In this document: in pieces, positions 17,666 through 26,224 of the stretch
How positions within the stretch are numbered: position 1 is the first letter of the stretch
Layout of the letters: every line of letters starts with the position of its first letter
Assembly (NCBI GenBank): GCA_003598085.1
Contig: QZKU01000031.1
Location: 1-45,993, forward strand
Reading direction: 5' to 3'
DNA length: 45,993 nucleotides
From: Candidatus Abyssobacteria bacterium SURF_5
Lineage (GTDB): Bacteria > Abyssobacteria > SURF-5
The notes under the pieces: generated by a model
What the model was told of the DNA's origin: nothing
The model's input: only the letters and a program-made list of their open reading frames with translations
Databases searched by the model: none
Program-made: the position numbers and the translations under genes

Positions 17666-18604
17666 ATGAAACAACGGATCAATACCGTAACCGGCCTGAT
17701 TGCCGCCGAGCGGCTCGGAGTAACGCTCGGGCACGAGCATGTCCTTATCAGCGGCGGCGGCATCAAACAAGAATTCGCATTCCTTTTCGATTATCGCAAG
17801 ACGCTCGAACGGGTCATACACGAACTCAGACTGGCGAAGGCGGGCGGCATAGACACCATTCTCGATCTGACGACGGTCGACCTCGGCCGCGACGTCGAGC
17901 TCTATGCGGAAGCTTCGCGGCAAAGCGGAATGAATGTAGTGGCCACGACGGGCTTCTGGCTGAATCCGCCGCTGACCTTCCGCGACCGCCCGCCCGACTT
18001 CTTTGCCGACCTGTTCATCCACGAGATCGTAAACGGAATCGCCGGCACCGGCATCAAGCCCGGCCTGATCAAGATCTCGAATGATATCGGCGGCGTGACG
18101 CCCGAGGCCGAAATCATCATCCGCGGCGCCGCGCGCGCATGTAATGCGACCGGCATTCCGATCAGCACTCATCAGTGGGCGCCGGAGCAAGTGGGCGCGC
18201 GCCAGCTTGAGATCCTTCTCGATGAGGGAGTCCGGCCGCAGCATATCTGCATCGGGCACAGCGCCGACACGACCGACATCGAATATCTCGTCTCATTGCT
18301 CCAGGCAGGAGTCTTCCTCTCGATGGACCGGTATCCCGGCCGCGAGGGCCGGCCCGACTGGCGCACCCGCAACGCGACCGTCAAGGCGCTCATCGACCGC
18401 GGTTTCGCAGATCGGCTGATGCTCGGACACGACTACGCGCCCCGGCCGGTCATCGCAGGTGAAAAGCCGGAACTGAATTCCTCGACTCCCTACCTCTTCT
18501 TATCTGAAACCGCGATCCCGGCGCTGCGAGCTTCGGGCGTCGGCGACGACGTCATTCAGACCATGCTGGTGGATGCTCCCCGCCGCTTCCTCAGCGGCGA
18601 CTAG
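17666..18604 (+). CDS. Phosphotriesterase-family metal-dependent hydrolase
   Basis: A 312-residue amidohydrolase-superfamily TIM barrel. Metal ligands are visible as GHEHV (HxH, residues about 22-24), a lysine in GLIKIS (the carboxylated bridging lysine), STHQ, IGHSADT, and the final aspartate in LGHDYAP. This is the complete PTE/lactonase set. Family members hydrolyse lactones or phosphotriesters, lactonase activity being the more common natural role. ATG at 17666 is chosen because the sequence before it (from 17621) overlaps the preceding gene and is unlike the family. It forms a two-gene unit with the alkylsulfatase-like gene. Confidence 0.88.
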   Translation: MKQRINTVTGLIAAERLGVTLGHEHVLISGGGIKQEFAFLFDYRKTLERVIHELRLAKAGGIDTILDLTTVDLGRDVELYAEASRQSGMNVVATTGFWLNPPLTFRDRPPDFFADLFIHEIVNGIAGTGIKPGLIKISNDIGGVTPEAEIIIRGAARACNATGIPISTHQWAPEQVGARQLEILLDEGVRPQHICIGHSADTTDIEYLVSLLQAGVFLSMDRYPGREGRPDWRTRNATVKALIDRGFADRLMLGHDYAPRPVIAGEKPELNSSTPYLFLSETAIPALRASGVGDDVIQTMLVDAPRRFLSGD

Positions 18605-18660
18605 CTGCTCCTCCGGATTGTCCCCCGAAGCTTACGAAAGTAGAACAACAAAGAATCAAG

Positions 18661-18887
18661 CGAAGACTGTGCGAATGAATTCGCACCTACCGTGGGAACG
18701 CACCTGCCGTGGGAACGCACCTGCCGGTCGAACGCATCTCGGCCGGTAGGGCCGAATTCATTCGGCCAGTCTTTCCTGGAAAATCCAACCACAAAGGCAC
18801 AAAGACATCAAGAAGACTAACCACCAAGGCACCAAGAAAATATTTTCTCCGTAGTTCTCCGTGCCTTTGTGTCTTGGTGGTTGTATT
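18661..18887. repeat. GTAG-REP pair plus CACCAAGA-type hairpin
   Basis: In the 18605-19003 gap: GTGCGAATGAATTCGCAC (18669-18686) followed by CCTACC, then an inverted partner GTAG+GGCCGAATTCATTCGGCC (18746-18767), a BIME-like arrangement. Next (18788-18887) comes a long imperfect inverted repeat built from octamers CACAAAGG/CACCAAGA on the left and CCTTTGTG/TCTTGGTG on the right. Non-coding. Confidence 0.85.
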
Positions 18888-18911
18888 TTGATCGGTCAGA
18901 ATGAATCGCAT

Positions 18912-18941
18912 TTGGCAAATGGAGGCGCGATAATATATACT
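18912..18941 (+). promoter_or_regulatory. Promoter of the 4Fe-4S protein gene
   Basis: -35 TTGGCA (18912-18917) and -10 TATACT (18936-18941), spacer 18 bp, directly after the repeat block. Confidence 0.55.
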
Positions 18942-19003
18942 TCGAACAGCACCGGGCGAACTCCACACATAGTGCGATAACAGCCTGAAAGGAACCACGA
19001 ACG

Positions 19004-20062
19004 ATGTCGGATACGCCTTATATCAAATTGCGGGAGTTCCTCGATCAGTTTCCGATCGGATTCCCATTGACGCCTTCCGGCGTCGAAATGGAAATCCTGA
19101 AGCGCCTGTTCACGAGAGAAGAGGCGAAGCTGGCCGTCCTCTTGACGCCGATGCCGGAGGACGCGTCGCAGGTCGCCGCGCGAACCGGTCTTGACGAGCG
19201 CGAGCTCGAGGAGAAGCTCGAGGCGATGTCGCGCAAGGGTCTTGTCTTCAGAATTCGGCGTAACGGAAAGGCGCAGTACCGGGCGGCGCCCTTCATGATC
19301 GGGCTGTACGAGTATTCGGTGAAGAAAATAGACAAGGAGCTCGCGAAGCTGTTTCAGGAATACTACGAGGCCGCATACCTCGACGAGATGGGCGCGAGCA
19401 ACGTACCGGGCTTCAAGGTGTTGCCGGTCGATGAGAATGTCAAGGCGGACATGGTTTTGTTTCCATACCACCGGCTGAAGGAAAGCATCAAGGCCGCCAG
19501 AAAGATCGCGGTCGCCGATTGCGTGTGCCGGAAGGAAGGGAAACTCGTCGGGAAAGGGTGCAACCATCCGATCGAGACGTGCCTCAGCTTCGGCGCCGCC
19601 GCCGAATACTACATCGAGAACGCGATGGGCCGCGAGATCACTGCGGACGAAGCCATCAGGATCGTGGAGGAGGCCGACCGATCGGGGCTGGTGCATGCCG
19701 GCGCGAACGCGAAGCATCTGTCCAATGTCTGCAACTGCTGCCCCTGCTGCTGCGCTTCAATGAAGGGCATCACGCAAAGAGGCCACTCGAAACAGAAGTA
19801 CTTTAACGCGCTGTTTGAGGCGATTGTCAATCAGGATGAGTGTACGGCCTGCGAGTCGTGCGTCGAGCGTTGTCCGGTCGGCGCGATCACGGTTGACGAG
19901 GCGGCGCAGGTGGAAAGAGACAAATGCCTGGGCTGCGGCCTGTGCGCGAGCGCTTGCCCCGTCGAAGCGATCGACTTGCGCCTGCGCGAGGACCGCGAGG
20001 AGCCGTTCGAGCGGGCGTTCGATCTCGGAATCGCGATTCTCCAGGGCAAGAGCGGCAAATAA
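19004..20062 (+). CDS. Winged-helix / double 4Fe-4S ferredoxin-type protein
   Basis: A 352-residue soluble protein. Residues about 25-105 look like a winged helix (EEAKLAVLLTPMPEDASQVAARTGLDERELEEKL...). The middle contains a cysteine-rich region: DCVCRKEGKLVGKGC...ETCLSFG (about 168-192) and CNCCPCCC (about 244-251). The C-terminus has two 4Fe-4S motifs, CTACESCVERCP (about 283-294) and CLGCGLCASACP (about 312-323). Similar proteins occur in anaerobes next to redox or hydrogenase genes, as recalled; their role is unknown, probably electron transfer with sensing. AAAGGA lies about ten bases before ATG 19004. ModF-like follows after 81 bp. Confidence 0.82.
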   Translation: MSDTPYIKLREFLDQFPIGFPLTPSGVEMEILKRLFTREEAKLAVLLTPMPEDASQVAARTGLDERELEEKLEAMSRKGLVFRIRRNGKAQYRAAPFMIGLYEYSVKKIDKELAKLFQEYYEAAYLDEMGASNVPGFKVLPVDENVKADMVLFPYHRLKESIKAARKIAVADCVCRKEGKLVGKGCNHPIETCLSFGAAAEYYIENAMGREITADEAIRIVEEADRSGLVHAGANAKHLSNVCNCCPCCCASMKGITQRGHSKQKYFNALFEAIVNQDECTACESCVERCPVGAITVDEAAQVERDKCLGCGLCASACPVEAIDLRLREDREEPFERAFDLGIAILQGKSGK

Positions 20063-20143
20063 AATCTTCCTCGTATCCCGCCTGTAAAGATCCTGTGAGA
20101 GAGGTATAACTATTCGACGCCGGCAACCGCATTCGGTGTTGAA

Positions 20144-21733
20144 GTGAGTGTAGACCGCAAAATGACGGACCACAGAGCTGTATCTCAGCTTGTCTCGTTC
20201 CATGACGTAACGCTCCAATTGCGGGACCAACGCATTCTCCGAGCCATTACCTGGTCGATCCGAAGCGATGAGCATTGGGCGATCATTGGCGGTAACGGGT
20301 CGGGGAAGTCGGTGCTCGCCCGGGCGCTGTATGGCGCCGTCCCTGTTGTTTCCGGCGAGGTGGAACACCATTTTCTGAACAGGCGCGAGCCGGGGACGAA
20401 TCGGCCGCGCTCTGCTGAGGACTTCATCGCGCACGTCTCATTTGAGGATCACCAGCATTTCATCGGGCAAGAAAGCCCATATCTTCAGTCGCGCTGGAAT
20501 AGCTGCGAGCGAGACAGCGGGCTCACCACATTGGACGCGCTGTGCTTTCTTGCCGGAGATACCTTTTCGGGACGACGGCGGAAATCGCGTACCGGCATGA
20601 AAGAACTCGCCCGGAATGCGCCTGCAACACGATATCTTGACATCGCCTCTCTTTTCGAGCGAAAGCTGGCGCACCTGTCGAACGGCGAGATGCGAAAGGT
20701 GCTTATTGCGGGGGCTCTGCTTCGTTCTCCGTTAATCCTGATCCTGGATGAGCCATTTGCCGGCCTCGATTACCGCTCGCGGCGCGCGCTCCGGAGCTTA
20801 CTCAGCGGGCTGATGAAAGGCGCTACACGCGTAATCTTCGTGTCTTCCCATCCCAACGAACTGCCGCGCGGAATCACGCATGTGCTCCGGCTCGAGGGCG
20901 GCACGATAGCCGCCATCGGCGAGAAGGAGAAAGTTCTGCGGACTTATCCTGACAAGTGGGATATACCGCCGCCAGCGCCGGAGCCGAGAGGATCACACAG
21001 ACGGCGCACCCGCGATCTTGTGCCCGTGCTCTTCAAGATAAGCAAAGCTTGCGTGACGTACGGCGGCATTCGGGTGCTTGACAAAGTGAACTGGACGGTG
21101 CGGGAAGAAGAGCGCTGGGCCGTGCTCGGGCCGAATGGCAGCGGCAAGACGACGCTGCTCAGTCTCATTCTGGGGGATAACCCGCAGGCATATGCGAACG
21201 ACATCCGGGTGTTCGGGAAGAAACGGGGAAACGGAGAAACCATTTGGGATGTAAAGAAGCACATCGGGTTTCTGTCGCCGGAACTGCACATCCACTACCG
21301 GAAAACTCTGACGGTTCTGGAAATTGTCTGTTCCGGATACTTCGACTCGATTGGCCTGTACAGGGAATGCTCGGGCAGGCGGATAAACGCCGCGCTCAAA
21401 TGGATGCGAGCTTTGGGGCTTTCGGCGCTGGCGGAAAAAAGATTCGATGAACTTTCCGCAGGCCAACAGCGAATGGTGCTGCTGGCGCGCGCATCGGTCA
21501 AGAGGCCGCGGCTGCTAATTCTGGACGAGCCCTGCCATGGGTTGGATCCGGAAAACAAGCGAGTGGTTCTTGACGCGATTGACGCCATCGCTCGCCGCGA
21601 ATTGAACAGCCTCATATATGTAACGCACCGCCTCGAAGAACTGCCCGCGTGCATCAGCCACGTTCTTCGGCTGCGCAATGGCCGGATTACCGCGAAAGGG
21701 AAGCGAGTGCCGGCTTTGGGAAAGCGGCGTTAG
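20144..21733 (+). CDS. modF: ModF-like protein with two ABC ATPase domains
   Basis: 529 residues with duplicated ABC ATPase domains and no membrane segment. Domain 1: Walker A GGNGSGKS (about 49-56), signature LSNGEM, Walker B LILILDEPFAGLD. Domain 2: Walker A GPNGSGKTT (about 330-338), signature LSAGQQ, Walker B LLILDEPCHGLD. The architecture is that of E. coli ModF (PhrA), associated with molybdate metabolism, and the convergent neighbours are molybdenum genes. No ModABC permease is in the window. The start is uncertain: GTG 20144 or ATG 20162; neither has a clear Shine-Dalgarno. Alternative: a non-transport ABC-F-like ATPase. Confidence 0.85.
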   Translation: MSVDRKMTDHRAVSQLVSFHDVTLQLRDQRILRAITWSIRSDEHWAIIGGNGSGKSVLARALYGAVPVVSGEVEHHFLNRREPGTNRPRSAEDFIAHVSFEDHQHFIGQESPYLQSRWNSCERDSGLTTLDALCFLAGDTFSGRRRKSRTGMKELARNAPATRYLDIASLFERKLAHLSNGEMRKVLIAGALLRSPLILILDEPFAGLDYRSRRALRSLLSGLMKGATRVIFVSSHPNELPRGITHVLRLEGGTIAAIGEKEKVLRTYPDKWDIPPPAPEPRGSHRRRTRDLVPVLFKISKACVTYGGIRVLDKVNWTVREEERWAVLGPNGSGKTTLLSLILGDNPQAYANDIRVFGKKRGNGETIWDVKKHIGFLSPELHIHYRKTLTVLEIVCSGYFDSIGLYRECSGRRINAALKWMRALGLSALAEKRFDELSAGQQRMVLLARASVKRPRLLILDEPCHGLDPENKRVVLDAIDAIARRELNSLIYVTHRLEELPACISHVLRLRNGRITAKGKRVPALGKRR

Positions 21734-21868
21734 GGAAGTGACCTGTGTCTGAATTGCGGAACGAAGAGCGGCACGCCGGCTCCGGCCAGTGGTTCTATCC
21801 CCTGTTCAGGAATTCTTCTCCAGTCCTTGAAAATCCAAATGGCGGCATCGCCTTTGAGCCTCCGAATC

Positions 21869-22945
21869 CTATTTCCCGAACGGGCAGACGGGATAGCGGC
21901 ATTCGCCGCAGTTGAGGCACAGGCCGCCGTGGCCAAGACGGGCAAGCTCCATCTTTCCAATTTTCTCGCCGGCAAGAATCCGCGGGAGAACAAGGTCGAA
22001 CACCGTCGCCTGATGGAAAAGCGCGCACGCGGGCACGCCCAGAATGGGGATCGCGTCGCCGTTCATGCCCCCGAGGTATGCCACGAGCATCATTGCGCCG
22101 GGCAATACCGCCGAGCCGTAAGTGAGATCGGCGGCGCCAAGTTTTCGGATGGCGAACCGGGTGACGTCGTCGGGATCGACCGACATGCCGCCGGTGGTCA
22201 CGAGCAGATCGGCCCCGGCCTCGAGACAATCCCTGATACTGCGCTCGATTTGCTCGACGTCGTCGGGCGCATATTTTATGGCCCTGATCTCGCCGCCCAA
22301 CTGCTCGATCTTTTGGCGGATAATCGGCGCGAAGCCATCCTTGATCCTGCCGTAGAAAACTTCGTTCCCGGTAATGACCACGCCGGCCTTCGGCTTGCGA
22401 ATCGCGCGCACCTCGACAATCCCGTTTCGAGCGATCGCGACGGCCTCATCAATAATGCTGCGCTTCACCACGAGCGGGATCGCACGCGTGCCTGCGATCC
22501 GGTCGCCCTTCGATACAACCGTATTGGCGTGAAGCGTGGCGCACATGACGTCGCCGAGCATGTTGAACTGCGCGAGGGCGTCAACATTGATTTTCAGCAG
22601 GCCGTCATGCGCGGCGAGCAGGTTGAGACGTCCCTCCTTCGGCTCGTTCCCGAATACGACGCCCGGCCCGGCAAGCGCGCCGGCCAATGCCCGTGCGGCT
22701 TCATCCTCGTGCATCTCATCGTCCGAGATGCTGAGGACATAGACCTTTTCTTTGCCCAGCCGCTGAAGATGGCAGACATCGCCGGCGCCGATGATGTGGC
22801 CCTTCTTGAAAGCCCTGCCCTTGAATTCGCCCGGCCGAATCTCGGTGATATCGTGCGCCAGCGGCATCCCGACGGCTTCACTGACGGGTACGGTCTTGAA
22901 AGCCTGACCCGCGGGATATCCGCTCGCTGTTTTTCCCTCACACAT
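21869..22945 (-). CDS. Molybdopterin-binding (MoaB/MogA-like) protein with C-terminal Cys motif
   Basis: 358 residues. The C-terminal half holds a MoCF_biosynth (molybdopterin-binding) domain: VVITGNEVFYGRIKDGF (about 189-205) and GADLLVTTGGMSVDPDD (about 248-264), as in MoaB, MogA, MoeA and CinA. The N-terminal part (SEAVGMPLAHDITEIRPGEFKGRAF) matches the MoeA-like/FdhD-associated molybdopterin-binding proteins of anaerobes. The last residues CLNCGECRYPVCPFGK have four cysteines, possibly a metal or Fe-S site. Likely role: late steps of molybdenum or tungsten cofactor synthesis. ATG 22945 has AAGGAGG five bases upstream. Third gene of the ModE-FmdE operon, 93 bp after FmdE. Confidence 0.85.
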   Translation of the reverse strand: MCEGKTASGYPAGQAFKTVPVSEAVGMPLAHDITEIRPGEFKGRAFKKGHIIGAGDVCHLQRLGKEKVYVLSISDDEMHEDEAARALAGALAGPGVVFGNEPKEGRLNLLAAHDGLLKINVDALAQFNMLGDVMCATLHANTVVSKGDRIAGTRAIPLVVKRSIIDEAVAIARNGIVEVRAIRKPKAGVVITGNEVFYGRIKDGFAPIIRQKIEQLGGEIRAIKYAPDDVEQIERSIRDCLEAGADLLVTTGGMSVDPDDVTRFAIRKLGAADLTYGSAVLPGAMMLVAYLGGMNGDAIPILGVPACALFHQATVFDLVLPRILAGEKIGKMELARLGHGGLCLNCGECRYPVCPFGK

Positions 22946-23038
22946 TGCCGCCTCCTTCGAAACTGAATGTTGCTGGGGACGATTTCGGTGTCGCCGGTAA
23001 ACAGAAAATCAGGTCAAATGGAATAACTTTATGAAGAA

Positions 23039-23635
23039 TCACGTGCGAACGTGATAATAGCCGCCATGCGCGCAGGGGCGGCACAGCGGGCCATCGTCGC
23101 TTTGCACTTCCCGCATATCCTGCACGAATTCGCCGCACCGCCGGCACTGCACCCGGCTCATCGGCCTGCCCGGCATGTCCTGCGGCTTCAATTCGACTTC
23201 CACCTCGGTCACCTCGAACAGCTCGTTGTCCGGCATGACCTTGTAAGCCTCGAGCTGGGCCTTGTATTTGTCTCCGATCTCGGGGAAAAGGGCCGCCGCA
23301 ACCTCGCGCGACTCCTCGCGCGCCAGCACGCGCACCGCTTTTCCGGCGCTCAGGTTGACGAACGTGGCCGCCATCTTGCCGTAGTCCACGTATCTGAGCG
23401 TTCGCTTGCCCATCGAACAGCCGGTGACCGACTGGACCGCATCCGTCGCGCACCGGTCCATCTCGACGAACACAATGATGTTCTTTCGATCCGCACCCTT
23501 CGGGTCGGATATCCCCGCCTCGCGCAGCCCGAGCATCGACATCCTGACCCCGAGCACCTGCCCGGGACACAGGTGCCCGTGCACCCTGACCGATTCCTCG
23601 AGGAGCGGTTCAAAATCAATCCGGTCTTTATCCAT
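23039..23635 (-). CDS. FmdE-family protein
   Basis: 198 residues of the FmdE family, named from the molybdenum formylmethanofuran dehydrogenase operon. The signature VHGHLCPGQVLGVRMS lies at residues 18-33, with a conserved cysteine in MDRCATDAV and in TGCSMGKRTL. The C-terminus is a zinc ribbon: CRRCGEF (about 165-171) and CRPCAHGG (about 187-194). The family is associated with molybdo- and tungstoenzymes and proposed to help cofactor insertion; biochemistry is sparse. AAAAGGA stands seven bases before ATG 23635. It lies 18 bp after the ModE-like gene. Confidence 0.88.
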   Translation of the reverse strand: MDKDRIDFEPLLEESVRVHGHLCPGQVLGVRMSMLGLREAGISDPKGADRKNIIVFVEMDRCATDAVQSVTGCSMGKRTLRYVDYGKMAATFVNLSAGKAVRVLAREESREVAAALFPEIGDKYKAQLEAYKVMPDNELFEVTEVEVELKPQDMPGRPMSRVQCRRCGEFVQDMREVQSDDGPLCRPCAHGGYYHVRT

Positions 23636-23653
23636 AACGAAATCCTTTTCAAT

Positions 23654-23983
23654 CTATTCTGTCAGCATGGCGCCCGATGCGGAAACCGCCCGGTCCATTT
23701 TGCGGGATAATTTCTCGTACTGCTTTATCAGCTTGACGGCCTCCGCGGTCAGGCGAGTGCCGCCGCCGTCGGTTCCGCCGCGATTGGCGACGACGAGAGG
23801 ATGCCCCAGAAGCTCTTCCATCTCGCGGATCTGGGCCCAGGCGCGCCGGTACGAAATCCCCACCTCGGTCGCGGCGGCATTGATTGAGCCGGTCTGCTGG
23901 AGCGACGAGAGCAGACGGTATCTGCCGGGCCCCATGAGCGGGCGGTTATCTATTTCGCTCCACACCTTGAATCTGAATCTCAA
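23654..23983 (-). CDS. modE: ModE-type HTH regulator lacking the molybdate-binding domain
   Basis: 109 residues corresponding to the N-terminal DNA-binding domain of ModE: RPLMGPGRYRLLSSLQQTGSI, then the winged HTH NAAATEVGISYRRAWAQIREME (about 34-56), and NRGGTDGGGTRLT. The two Mop/TOBE molybdate-binding domains of E. coli ModE are absent, so effector sensing must be through another protein or the domain itself, as in other short ModE homologues. The start is TTG 23983 with GAAGGGA upstream. First gene of the operon; a ModE-like palindrome sits in its promoter. Confidence 0.88.
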   Translation of the reverse strand: MRFRFKVWSEIDNRPLMGPGRYRLLSSLQQTGSINAAATEVGISYRRAWAQIREMEELLGHPLVVANRGGTDGGGTRLTAEAVKLIKQYEKLSRKMDRAVSASGAMLTE

Positions 23984-24025
23984 TGGTTCCCTTCTCGCCG
24001 GCTTCGCTCGGCGCGTCGAAATGGT

Positions 24026-24060
24026 ACCGTTATTCTATCCTGCATAACGGTCGTTGTCAA
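24026..24060 (-). promoter_or_regulatory. Promoter with ModE-like operator for the modE-fmdE operon
   Basis: On the minus strand, -35 TTGACA (24060-24055) and -10 TAGAAT (24037-24032) have a 17-bp spacer. Between and over the -10 lies the inverted repeat ACCGTTAT-N10-ATAACGGT (24026-24051), whose CGTTAT...ATAACG halves match the E. coli ModE site halves. This suggests repression by the first gene product. Confidence 0.75.
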
Positions 24061-24068
24061 GGGGCGCA

Positions 24069-24645
24069 GGCAAGTTCAAGGTCAAAGTCAAGGTTCAAAG
24101 TTCAAGGTTCAAAGTTCAAAGTGAAGGTTAAGAGGAGCCTTAAACAGGAGGCAACGGAGGAGAAAAGCGAATCGCCAAGACACAAAGACGACAAAGAAAA
24201 AGACTGCTTTGTGTCTTGGCACCTTGGTGGTTAGATTCTTCTTGAAAGACCGGCCGAATGAATTCGGCCCTACCGGCTGAGATGCGTTCGACCGGCAGGT
24301 GCGTTCCCACGGTAGGTGCGAATTTATTCGCACAGTCTTCGGCGCTGGAGAAAACCTTCGGCAAAAAAGGAAAAATCTCCCCCTCCGTTTCCTCCGTTAC
24401 CTCCTGTTTAAGGTATTTCCTCTTCAAATTATCTTCCTGGTGTCTTGGTGCTTTGGTGGTTAGATTTTTCTTGAAAGACCGGCCGAATGAATTCGGCCCT
24501 ACCGGCTTTGGCATTCGCGCGATAGGTGCGGTCCTACCGGCAGGTGCGTTTCTACCGGTGGCCGCGTTCCTACCGGTGTGCGTTCCCACGGCAGGTGCGA
24601 ATTCATTCGCACGGTCTTCGCCGCCCAGATAACTCATTTAGCCCC
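24069..24645. repeat. Repeat block: TTCAAAG heptamers, octamer hairpins, two GTAG-REP pairs
   Basis: 24071-24127: degenerate heptamer tandem TTCAAGG/TTCAAAG. 24130-24165: inverted copy of the CCTCCGTTACCTCCTG repeat. 24177-24236: CACAAAGA hairpin closing with TCTTGGCACCTTGGTGGTT. 24252-24269 GGCCGAATGAATTCGGCC and 24316-24333 GTGCGAAT-type REP form a facing pair. 24385-24465: the CCTCCGTTACCTCCTG direct repeat and octamer block, shared with 27937-28020. 24481-24620: a second REP pair with extra CTACCGG units. No ORF here looks real. Confidence 0.85.
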
Positions 24646-24704
24646 AACCACATACGCCCGAAAACCCTCACGTATTCCCCCTCTTTTCTCTCCAATCAAC
24701 ATGT

Positions 24705-24733
24705 TTGACGAAAGTAATATCCGGTGGTATAAT
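24705..24733 (+). promoter_or_regulatory. Promoter of the unknown gene at 24779
   Basis: -35 TTGACG (24705-24710) and -10 TATAAT (24728-24733), spacer 17 bp, start near 24740. Shows that the downstream gene starts at 24779 and not in the repeat. Confidence 0.75.
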
Positions 24734-24778
24734 CTCTCTGGACACTATGGGCTCCGCGTTCGCGGAAGGAGGGGGATT

Positions 24779-25495
24779 ATGAGACCCATCGCCGTCGCAA
24801 CCCTTGAATCGAAGCCGCTCACCAAGCCGCTCACCGCCCACCGCCTGAAAACCGTCCCCAAACGGATTTCCGGATTGTATCGCCTTTCAGTTGTCGCCAA
24901 GATTCCGTTTCAGGTCGATATCGGCGGCCGCATTCTGGAGGCGCGCACGCTCGAAGTGTTCCATGAGAGGCCGATGTTCATGGACGGTCTCGAGCATGTC
25001 GCCGCGGTCGATCTGCTCAACCAGGGCAACACGACGCGAATGGTGCGCGTCCATCCCACCCGCGACAGGAGAAAGCCGCTGCGGTTCCGCATCACCGCGC
25101 ATGAGGAGATGGCGGAGCGCCACGAGTTCGAGCGAAAGAAGCCGCTTGGCTCGATCGAGACGCCGCTCGAGAGAAAAGGGGTGGTGAAGCATATCGTCGA
25201 GACGCTGCGCGAGGAGGGGCACGAGATCGAGACGGATTCGAAAACCGACCATGTGGCCGACGTTCTCGCCGAAGTCGTCATCGGCGCAATCGCAATCTCC
25301 CTGAGCGCCGGCGCCGCGCTGGCGGCCTCATCGATCGCGCTTGCGGCGACCGCCGCGCCGCTCGTCACGCCGGCCCTGTTCGTCGCCACCTGCGATCCCT
25401 CCCGAACGTATGTCGATGGAAAGCTGTTCAAGAACCTGCGCGAGGTGAAGGTCAAGATTACTGAGGGCGCGATCGTAGGGTACACGTCTCCGTGA
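24779..25495 (+). CDS. Unrecognised protein with C-terminal hydrophobic region
   Basis: A 238-residue protein I do not recognise. The first 160 residues are basic and charged with beta-like segments (LYRLSVVAKIPFQVDIGGRI, TLEVFHERPMFMDGLEHV). Residues about 165-215 are Ala-rich and hydrophobic (two membrane-like stretches: VLAEVVIGAIAISLSAGAAL and ASSIALAATAAPLVTP). The tail has a single CDPSRTYVDGKLFKNLREV segment. ATG 24779 has AAGGAGGGGG three bases upstream and a good promoter, so it is expressed. It stands between repeat arrays, near another unknown gene (26536). Longer upstream starts fall in repeats and are rejected. Confidence 0.7.
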   Translation: MRPIAVATLESKPLTKPLTAHRLKTVPKRISGLYRLSVVAKIPFQVDIGGRILEARTLEVFHERPMFMDGLEHVAAVDLLNQGNTTRMVRVHPTRDRRKPLRFRITAHEEMAERHEFERKKPLGSIETPLERKGVVKHIVETLREEGHEIETDSKTDHVADVLAEVVIGAIAISLSAGAALAASSIALAATAAPLVTPALFVATCDPSRTYVDGKLFKNLREVKVKITEGAIVGYTSP

Positions 25496-25544
25496 TGATT
25501 GAAGCTTCGGGGACAGAAAACGTATCCGGCAACGATTGATTGCT

Positions 25545-25810
25545 CTTGTCTCGGGGACAGGCACCATTCTACGAACTTAAAAAGGCATAAGTTCCGTAAA
25601 TGGAGCCAGTCCCCTTCGCTTGGGACAGTCCCCGACGCCTGTGAATTCCGTAAATGGAGTCAGTCCCCTACGCGGGCGCGATCGTGGGGTACACGTCTCC
25701 GTGATGATTGAAGCTTCGGGGACAGACACCATTGATGCTCTGGGGACAGTCCCGAATCTACGAAATTTACACTACAAAATTTCCGTAATTCCTGGGACAG
25801 TCCCCACGAA
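25545..25810. repeat. GGGGACAG hairpin repeats, several copies
   Basis: Copies of the GGGGACnGnCnCCATT...AATGGnGnCnGTCCCC hairpin. One complete copy runs 25552-25615 with inner stem GAACTT...AAGTTC. Partial or variant copies follow to 25810. A short duplication of the 3' end of the preceding gene (25675-25720, repeating the bases after its ACGGGC... end near 25468-25510) is visible. Non-coding. Confidence 0.8.
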
Positions 25811-25811
25811 A

Positions 25812-26200
25812 TGCAACCACCAAGACACAAAGGCACGGAGAACCCCAAGAGATTAAGAAAGTCGTTGAACCGCGGAGACGCGGAGGACGCAGAGGCAGGA
25901 AAAAGGGAAAAAAGAAAATCAGGATTTGCATTTCTCTGCGCCCTTTGCGCCTCTGCGGTTAAAATGGATTTAAAAGATACCCTTAAAGAAAAAAACCGGC
26001 CGAATGAATTCGGCCCTACCGCCTTGGGCGTTCGAGCGGCAGGTGCTTACCACGGCAGGTGCGAATTCATTCGCACAGTCTTCGTCGCCGAAGAAAGACC
26101 GGCCTGGCGGATAGAAATGCAACCACCAAGATACCAAAGCAGGGAGAACTACAAAAAACCCTTGGTGTCTTGGCGCCTTGGTGGTTAGATTTTTCGTCGC
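25812..26200. repeat. Octamer hairpins, CGCGGAGG hairpin and GTAG-REP pair
   Basis: 25812-25850: left half of a CACCAAGA block. 25868-25965: AACCGCGGAGACGCGGAGG ... CCTCTGCGGTT inverted repeat. 25997-26015 GGCCGAAT REP faces 26056-26075 GTGCGAAT REP. 26119-26190: complete CACCAAGA/TCTTGGTG hairpin. Non-coding. Confidence 0.82.
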
Positions 26201-26224
26201 AGTCAGTCGCGTGGGGGTGGCGCA

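Noticed and set aside
24578-24778. Upstream extension of the unknown gene at 24779
   Set aside because: Lies in repeats and upstream of the promoter 24705-24733.
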